DNA of 64,000 nucleotides from WHSW01 sp963828755 (lineage in GTDB: Bacteria; Actinomycetota; Thermoleophilia; Solirubrobacterales; 70-9), in NCBI GenBank assembly GCA_963828755.1, contig CAWHFY010000005.1, positions 1 to 64,000 on the forward strand, read 5' to 3'. Each line of letters starts with the position of its first letter. The stretch's first letter is position 1. Shown piece by piece: positions 59,043-64,000 of this stretch. Below the pieces are notes generated by a model. It did not search any database. It worked only from the letters and a program-made list of their open reading frames with translations, and was not told the origin of the DNA. A program made the position numbers and the translations under genes.

Positions 59043-60521
59043 ATGAAACGGAGCAGCACCTCTCACTTCAACAATCCCTGGCTAACCCTCGTCGTCGTCT
59101 GCTTTGCGCAGTTCATGGTCGTGCTCGACGCGACCGTGGTCAACGTCGCGCTGCCGTCGATCCAGTCCGATCTCGACATCTCGGACTCCTCCTTGCAGTG
59201 GATCGTCAACGGCTACACGCTGATGTTCGGCGGCTTCCTGCTGTTGGGCGGGCGAATGGCGGACCTGATCGGCCGCCGGCGCCTGTTCGTCGCCGGGGTT
59301 GCGATCTTCGCGGGGGCGTCGCTGCTCAACGGGCTCGCCACCTCGGACACGATGCTGATCGGCGCCCGCGCCCTCCAGGGCTTCGGCGGCGCGCTCGTCT
59401 CCCCCGCCGCGCTCTCGATCATCACCACCACCTTCTCCGAGGGCGAGAAGCGCACCAAGGCGCTCGCCGTCTGGGGTGCGATCGCGGCCGGCGGCGCCGC
59501 GGCCGGGCTGCTGCTCGGCGGCGTGCTGACCGAGTTCCTCTCCTGGGAGTGGGTCTTCTTCGTCAACGTGCCGATCGGGCTCGCGGTGATCGCCGCCGCC
59601 TTCCGCTACGTGCCGGAGTCGCGTGCCGACGGCATGCCCCGCCACTTCGATGTCGCCGGCGCGACCACGGTGACCGCCGGGCTGCTCATCCTGGTCTACG
59701 CGATCGTCAAGTCGATCGACTGGGGCTGGGGCTCGGCCTCGACCCTCGGCCTGCTCGGGCTCTCAGCGGCGCTGCTGGCGGCGTTCGTGTGGATCGAGCG
59801 GCGCTCGCACGCCCCGCTCGTCCGCCTCGACCTGTTCCGGCTGCGCTCGCTGGCGACCGCCAACGGCGTGATGCTGCTGGTCATCTCCGGGATGTTCGCG
59901 ATGTTCTTCTTCTGCACCCTGTACCTGCAGAAGGTGCTCGGCTACTCCGCGCTCGAGACCGGCGTCGCGTTCCTGCCGATCAGCTTCGGGATCGTGATCG
60001 GCTCGGTCCTCGCCCAGCAGTTGATCGGGCGGCTCGGGACCAAGATGGTCCTCGGCATCGGCACGAGCCTGGCCGCGGCCGGACTCGCGATCCTCGCGGC
60101 GACGACCTCGGTCGACGGCACCTACCCGGTGCTGCTCGCCGGCTTCGCGCCGATCGCGATCGGGATGGGGCTGACCTTCGTCCCGCTGACCCTGGTCGCG
60201 ACGACGAACGTCTCGGCAACCGACGCCGGCCTCGCCTCCGGGGTGTTCAACACCTCGCAGCAGATCGGCGGCGCGCTCGGACTCGCGGTCCTCTCGACCT
60301 TCGCGAACGAGGCGACCGCGAACACGCTGGCCGGATTCGGCGGCGCGCCGACCCAGGCGCAGCAGACGGCGGCCCTGGTTGACGGGTTCCAGCTCGCGTT
60401 CCTGATCGCGGCGGCGCTGGTCGCGGCCGGGGCGGTGGCGACGCTGACGTTGCTGCGCCGCCGAGACGTCGAGAGGATCGACTCGGGCGACGCCGCGGAG
60501 ATGGTCCCGGTTGCCGCCTGA
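59043..60521 (+). CDS. DHA2-family MFS exporter (EmrB/QacA type), second copy
   Basis: 492 residues, 14 expected helices. QFMVVLDATVVNVALPSIQS, GGRMADLIGRRRLFVAGV and ARALQGFGGALVSPAALSII mirror the exporter at 48624. No ribosome-binding site; start fixed by the -10 7 nt upstream and by the aligned N-terminus. The TetR gene follows 31 nt downstream in the same direction, unlike the first module, where it is divergent. A drug or metabolite efflux pump of unknown substrate. Confidence 0.93.
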   Translation: MKRSSTSHFNNPWLTLVVVCFAQFMVVLDATVVNVALPSIQSDLDISDSSLQWIVNGYTLMFGGFLLLGGRMADLIGRRRLFVAGVAIFAGASLLNGLATSDTMLIGARALQGFGGALVSPAALSIITTTFSEGEKRTKALAVWGAIAAGGAAAGLLLGGVLTEFLSWEWVFFVNVPIGLAVIAAAFRYVPESRADGMPRHFDVAGATTVTAGLLILVYAIVKSIDWGWGSASTLGLLGLSAALLAAFVWIERRSHAPLVRLDLFRLRSLATANGVMLLVISGMFAMFFFCTLYLQKVLGYSALETGVAFLPISFGIVIGSVLAQQLIGRLGTKMVLGIGTSLAAAGLAILAATTSVDGTYPVLLAGFAPIAIGMGLTFVPLTLVATTNVSATDAGLASGVFNTSQQIGGALGLAVLSTFANEATANTLAGFGGAPTQAQQTAALVDGFQLAFLIAAALVAAGAVATLTLLRRRDVERIDSGDAAEMVPVAA

Positions 60522-60539
60522 CGCACCCGGCGCGGTGCA

Positions 60540-60545
60540 TACAAT
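60540..60545 (+). promoter_or_regulatory. -10 element for leaderless TetR gene
   Basis: TACAAT ends 7 nt before ATG 60553. It would allow expression separate from the upstream exporter. Confidence 0.4.
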
Positions 60546-60552
60546 CGAGGAC

Positions 60553-61203
60553 ATGGCGACCACCGAGGCCAGCGCGCGCGGGATGCGCGCCGACGCCCAG
60601 CGAAACCGCGAGCGCATCATCGCCGCGGCGATCGAGGTGTTCGCCGAGAGCGGCCTCGAGGCGTCGACCGCCGAGGTCGCGCACCGCGCCGGGGTCGGGG
60701 AGGCGACGCTGTTTCGTCGCTTCCCCTCCAAGGACGCGCTGATCGAGGCGATCGTCGAGACGCAGATGGACGGGGCGCTCGCGATCGCCGCCGACTGCCT
60801 CGAGGATCCGGACCCGGGCCATGGGCTCGAGCGCTTCCTGCTCGAGATGGTCGAGCGCTCGGTCGCCGACCGCGGGGTGCTCGAGGCAACCAAGAACGAG
60901 TGCGTGATGAACACCAACTTCGATGAGCGCCGCAAGCGGTTCCTCGACCTGGCGGCGGCGCTCGTGCGCCGCGCCCAGCGCGCCGGCGCGGTGCGCGAGG
61001 ACCTCAGCGGCCAGGACCTCGGGATCCTGATCGGCCTCTGCTCGTCGACCGCCGAGCTTCCCTTCCCCGGCCTGCGCGAGGACCTCTGGAAGCGCTATAT
61101 GCAGATCGTCCTCGACGGCCTGCGCCCCGAGGGCGCCACCAAGCTGCGGCCCCCGGCGCCGGCGCGGCGCGTGTTCGAGCAGCCGCAAAGCTGCGACGGC
61201 TGA
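60553..61203 (+). CDS. TetR-family regulator of the second exporter
   Basis: 216 residues. HTH: RADAQRNRERIIAAAIEVFA, then STAEVAHRAGVGEATLFRRF. The first helix is close to that of the TetR at 48531 (RADAERNRQRILDAA), suggesting related regulators each beside a DHA2 pump. The ligand domain spans about 80-200. Probably represses the upstream exporter through the GGAGT/ACTCC repeats. Confidence 0.88.
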   Translation: MATTEASARGMRADAQRNRERIIAAAIEVFAESGLEASTAEVAHRAGVGEATLFRRFPSKDALIEAIVETQMDGALAIAADCLEDPDPGHGLERFLLEMVERSVADRGVLEATKNECVMNTNFDERRKRFLDLAAALVRRAQRAGAVREDLSGQDLGILIGLCSSTAELPFPGLREDLWKRYMQIVLDGLRPEGATKLRPPAPARRVFEQPQSCDG

Positions 61204-61274
61204 CGCTCCCGCGCCACGGGGCAGTAACGGGGGTCGTTTGGCGCGAGTTCGGGCCCGGGTGCCCCTAGTAGGGC

Positions 61275-61317
61275 TCCTTCCACGAACTACCTAGTCACTA
61301 CACAGTTCGTGGAAGGA
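61275..61317. terminator. 14-bp hairpin between convergent genes
   Basis: TCCTTCCACGAACT (61275-61288) pairs exactly with 61304-61317 around a 15-nt loop. An outer GCCCCTA/TAGGGGGC pair can extend it. It lies between the convergent TetR and S15 hydrolase genes, so it is probably a bidirectional terminator. Its base composition is less GC-rich than the surroundings. Confidence 0.65.
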
Positions 61318-61361
61318 ACGTAGGGGGCTACCGGCAACCGCCGGTCGCTTGGTCGCCGGCG

Positions 61362-63596
61362 CTACTTGAGGGGCTTGCTCTGGTTCGCGTACTCGACGTA
61401 GTCGCGACACGGCTCGCCGCGCAGGCCCGGGCACGGCGGCAGCGCGGTCGGCGCCGGCTCGTCGCCGACCACCGGGAGCAGCAGCTTCGAGGGCATCTCG
61501 GGCGAGTGGGCGACCGCGATCTTCGTCGGGGAGGTCGGCTCGGCCTCACCGAACGCCCAGATCGGCTGGTCGCCGCCCGCGGCGCTGATCGTCACGCGCA
61601 GCTGCGAGCCGGCCCGGTACACGTGGCCCTGGTAGTAGAGCGGCACGGTGACCTTGGCGAAGCGGTTCTTCGGCATCGGCGCGGCGTCGCTCTTGCGCAG
61701 GCTGAGCACCGGCTCGAGCTTGGTCGACTTCTCGCGGTCGAGCTTGCGGCCCGAGGCGCGCACCCAGCCGCTCTGCACGAAGGTCTCCTTGCCGTCCGGG
61801 CGGACCTCGGTGACGGTCACCTGGAGGTCGGCGTCGGGTGCCTTGCTCTTGATCCACGCGGTGAGCGCGCCGGCGCCGAGCACCGTGGTGTCGGAGCTCA
61901 GCGGGGCGCTGACGTAGGCGGCGGCGGTGCCGGCCGGGTTCTGGCTCCACTGATAGGAGGGAGTCTCGGTCCACAGGTCGCCGGAGCCCGTGTTGCCGGT
62001 GAAGTCGGTCGGCGGGCGGGCCGCGAGGTCGAACTTGAACGAGTCCTGCTCACCGGCCTTCGGCGCCTTCGAGCTCAGGGCGCCGTCGCGGTCGAGATAC
62101 CAGGCGCGGGCCTTGGTCTTCGGGACCGGGAAGCGCGGGTAGCTGCGCTCGAAGCCCGGATACGGCTGCCCGGGCTGGCCGCCGGCGCCGTTGTCGAACA
62201 GGATCCGAACGTCGGGCAGGCTCTCGTAGGCCGCGAGCGCCGAGGCGTAGTCGGGTTCATGCTGGATCGGGTCGTCGGGGAGGGTGACCCCGCTGACGCC
62301 CATGACGGCCTGGTAGAGCGCCGGCGCGGTGGCCTGGATCGAGGGCGAGAGGGTTGGTTTTCGACCGGCTATGTAGAGCTCGAGGAAGTCGAACCAGCGG
62401 TTGAAGGTGGCGGGGTCGAGCGAGTCCGTGTGGACGCCGTTGGTGAACGTGAACCACTTCTTGTCGGTGCCGGTGAACCGCGAGGCGAGCGTCGGGCAGT
62501 GGCCGCCCGTCTGCTCGTCGGTCCACTGGCACGCCATGAAGACGGGCACGTCGATCTTCTTGACGAAGTTGATCGGCGCCAGCGGGTCCGCGACCTTCGG
62601 CTTGTAGAACTCGTTGCGATCGATCTTCGCCAGCAGGTTGACCGCCTCGGGGTGCAGGTCCTGGTTGGCCTTGCAGATCTCGTCGCCCTCCTCGATCCGC
62701 TTCAGCGCCCACGCCTGGCCGCCGGTCGCGGACGCGGGCTCGGCGTCGTGCACGCGGTCGACCGCCCACTCGAGCGCGAAGCCGGTGTTGAGGATGCCGC
62801 CCGGATACAGCGTGGTCTGGGTGTTGTCGATCACCGACAGCGGCGTGATCCCGGCGAGGCTCGGCGGCCGCGTCTGGGCGACGAACAGCTGGCTGATCCC
62901 GCCGTAGGAGACACCGAGCATCCCGACCTTGTGGTTGAGGGCCCAGGGCTGGCGGGCGACGGTCTCGATCGCGTCGTAGCCGTCGAGGCTCTGGAGCGTC
63001 TCGAAGTAGTCGAAGCCGCCGCCCGAGCAGCCGGTGCCGCGCATGTTGACGTCGACGGTCGCGTAGCCGAGCAGGGACGCGATCGGCTCGATCGAGCTCT
63101 CGCCCCCGTCGGGGTTGGCGTAGCCGTAGCCGGAGTACTCGACCACGGTCGGGTACGGGCCGGCGGAGGCGGGGCCCGGAAGGTGGACGTTGACCGCGAG
63201 CTGCGTGCCGTCGCGGGTGGTCAGGTAGCCGTAGCCGCCCGGGGGAAGCGTCTGGTTGTAGATCGAGGGATCCGGCGGCGCCGAGCGCTTCGTCATCACC
63301 CGCAGCCGCGGTGACTTCGAGGCGCCGCTCTTCACCGAGTAGCCGCCGCCGGGGGCGACCTTGCGGAAGATCACGCCTCCGAGCGAGCCGGCGGTCTTCG
63401 ACTGGACCGCCTTGCCCGCCTTGTCGAGCAGCTTCACCTTCGATCCCGGATCGGCGCCCGTGACCTGGACCTGCTCGACGCTGCCGCGGGCGCTCAGCGT
63501 CGCGGCGTCGGCGCCGGCGACCCAGAGCAACGAGAGCGCGGCGACGAGCGCCGCCAACGCCGGCACGCCAAAGCCCCGCACTTCCCTGCTCCTCAC
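61362..63596 (-). CDS. Secreted S15/CocE-type peptidase or esterase
   Basis: 744 residues from GTG 63596, which fits a signal peptide (GVPALAALVAALSLLWVAGADA). The alpha/beta hydrolase core has DVNMRGTGCSGGGFDYF, the nucleophile elbow GMLGVSYGGISQLFVAQ and a later acid/His region with FTNGVHTDSLDP. The C-terminal jelly-roll (LGAGALTAWIKSKAPDADLQVTV) is the usual X-Pro dipeptidyl-peptidase C-domain. The S15/CocE family includes X-Pro dipeptidyl peptidases and glutaryl/cocaine esterases. Exported; substrate unknown. An upstream TTG/GTG start at 63638 is less likely. Confidence 0.85.
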   Translation of the reverse strand: MRSREVRGFGVPALAALVAALSLLWVAGADAATLSARGSVEQVQVTGADPGSKVKLLDKAGKAVQSKTAGSLGGVIFRKVAPGGGYSVKSGASKSPRLRVMTKRSAPPDPSIYNQTLPPGGYGYLTTRDGTQLAVNVHLPGPASAGPYPTVVEYSGYGYANPDGGESSIEPIASLLGYATVDVNMRGTGCSGGGFDYFETLQSLDGYDAIETVARQPWALNHKVGMLGVSYGGISQLFVAQTRPPSLAGITPLSVIDNTQTTLYPGGILNTGFALEWAVDRVHDAEPASATGGQAWALKRIEEGDEICKANQDLHPEAVNLLAKIDRNEFYKPKVADPLAPINFVKKIDVPVFMACQWTDEQTGGHCPTLASRFTGTDKKWFTFTNGVHTDSLDPATFNRWFDFLELYIAGRKPTLSPSIQATAPALYQAVMGVSGVTLPDDPIQHEPDYASALAAYESLPDVRILFDNGAGGQPGQPYPGFERSYPRFPVPKTKARAWYLDRDGALSSKAPKAGEQDSFKFDLAARPPTDFTGNTGSGDLWTETPSYQWSQNPAGTAAAYVSAPLSSDTTVLGAGALTAWIKSKAPDADLQVTVTEVRPDGKETFVQSGWVRASGRKLDREKSTKLEPVLSLRKSDAAPMPKNRFAKVTVPLYYQGHVYRAGSQLRVTISAAGGDQPIWAFGEAEPTSPTKIAVAHSPEMPSKLLLPVVGDEPAPTALPPCPGLRGEPCRDYVEYANQSKPLK

Positions 63597-63659
63597 GCGC
63601 GGAACAATCTCAGGTTCGGGGCTCGGGCGCAAGCGCACGGCCCGCGCTCACGTGGACGG

Positions 63660-64000
63660 TCAACGGCCGACCCGCGGCCGCGCGGCGCGGCGCAGCCGCC
63701 GCGCGAACGCCGCCAGCGGCAGCTCGCCGTCGCCGTCCGCGGCCGGCTCGGGCTCCGGCTCGCCGGCGTGGCGCGGCGCGTAGAGCGCGACCGGCTCGCT
63801 CACCCCCTTGAGCTCGAAGCGGCCACGGGGCTCGGCCTCGAACCGATGCGAGAGCCGCTGCCAGGTCTCAGCCGTGATCAGGATCCCGTCGTCGGTCTCG
63901 CGCGTCTGCGCCTCGGTGCGGGCGGCGACGTTGACGGCGCCGCCGATCACCGAGAAGTTGAGCCGGCCGGCGCCGCCGATCGCGCCGGCAACGACGAGGC
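63660..64000 (-). CDS. Class III adenylate/guanylate cyclase, C-terminal part (5' end outside window)
   Basis: The open frame runs to the right edge. GRLNFSVIGGAVNVAARTEA is the cyclase-domain region with the NxxxR-type transition-state residues (NVAAR), followed by LITAETWQRLSHRFEAEPRG and ELKGVSEPVALYAP, the usual end of class III cyclases. A short acidic Pro/Glu linker and Arg-rich tail follow. The metal-binding Asp residues would lie outside the window. It parallels the full cyclase at 14657-18183. Confidence 0.85.
   Translation of the reverse strand, partial: LVVAGAIGGAGRLNFSVIGGAVNVAARTEAQTRETDDGILITAETWQRLSHRFEAEPRGRFELKGVSEPVALYAPRHAGEPEPEPAADGDGELPLAAFARRLRRAARPRVGR

Overview
The window is about 70% G+C with tightly packed genes, many GTG starts and many -10-like hexamers sitting 6-8 nt before a start codon (leaderless transcripts). 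It encodes F420-type enzymes (a PPOX-family and a luciferase-like oxidoreductase), several TetR regulators, two DHA2-type exporters and small lysine-rich proteins. This suggests a soil-type high-GC actinobacterium, most likely class Thermoleophilia (Solirubrobacterales-like). That placement is inference; there is no rRNA here to confirm it.

Layout. 1-8.5 kb: the 5' part of a polysaccharide deacetylase, a DUF1330 protein, a PAS/GGDEF/EAL c-di-GMP protein, an ABC-2 exporter pair, an NTF2-like protein, a cupredoxin lipoprotein, a cytochrome P450 and two tiny membrane proteins. 8.5-24 kb: secreted and membrane proteins of unknown role, a NERD protein, an F420/PPOX enzyme, a Crp/Fnr regulator beside a very large zinc-ribbon/class III cyclase/ATPase/TPR protein, a cystathionine-synthase-like PLP enzyme, an MDR reductase, a secreted lipase-like hydrolase and a GST-like protein. 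24.2-42.5 kb: a catabolic locus described below. 42.7-64 kb: a class II tRNA 3' fragment, an acetolactate-synthase-like TPP enzyme, a secreted PQQ-type propeller, a luciferase-like enzyme, two TetR/MFS efflux modules, a VapBC-type toxin-antitoxin pair, an aldo/keto reductase, an MDR reductase preceded by a 50-aa peptide, a DMT transporter, a secreted tandem-repeat protein, xseA-xseB, an S15-type secreted hydrolase and the 3' end of a second class III cyclase.

The most interesting system is the 18-kb locus at 24.2-42.5 kb. A LIV-type ABC importer (livK-G-F-H-M) is followed by nine enzyme genes: class III aminotransferase, RidA, acyl-CoA synthetase, HyuA, HyuB, a trimethylamine-dehydrogenase-like flavoprotein, EtfB, EtfA and a zinc alcohol dehydrogenase. 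All eight junctions among these nine genes are 4-nt ATGA/GTGA overlaps. Two promoters, one before livK and one at the end of livM, share an identical architecture: TTGACA, 17 nt, TAGGTT, then a conserved block containing GGTTTGCAAAYC. This defines a two-promoter regulon, plausibly controlled by the divergent TetR gene next to livK, which is followed by a cupin gene. I infer import and ATP-dependent opening of a small N-methylated lactam, hydantoin or similar cyclic amide, N-demethylation or amine oxidation feeding electrons to ETF, transamination, and CoA activation. The substrate is not known.

About fourteen apparent single-base frameshifts break otherwise intact genes elsewhere in the window, while the catabolic locus has none. 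Most are probably consensus errors, so those genes are annotated across the break.
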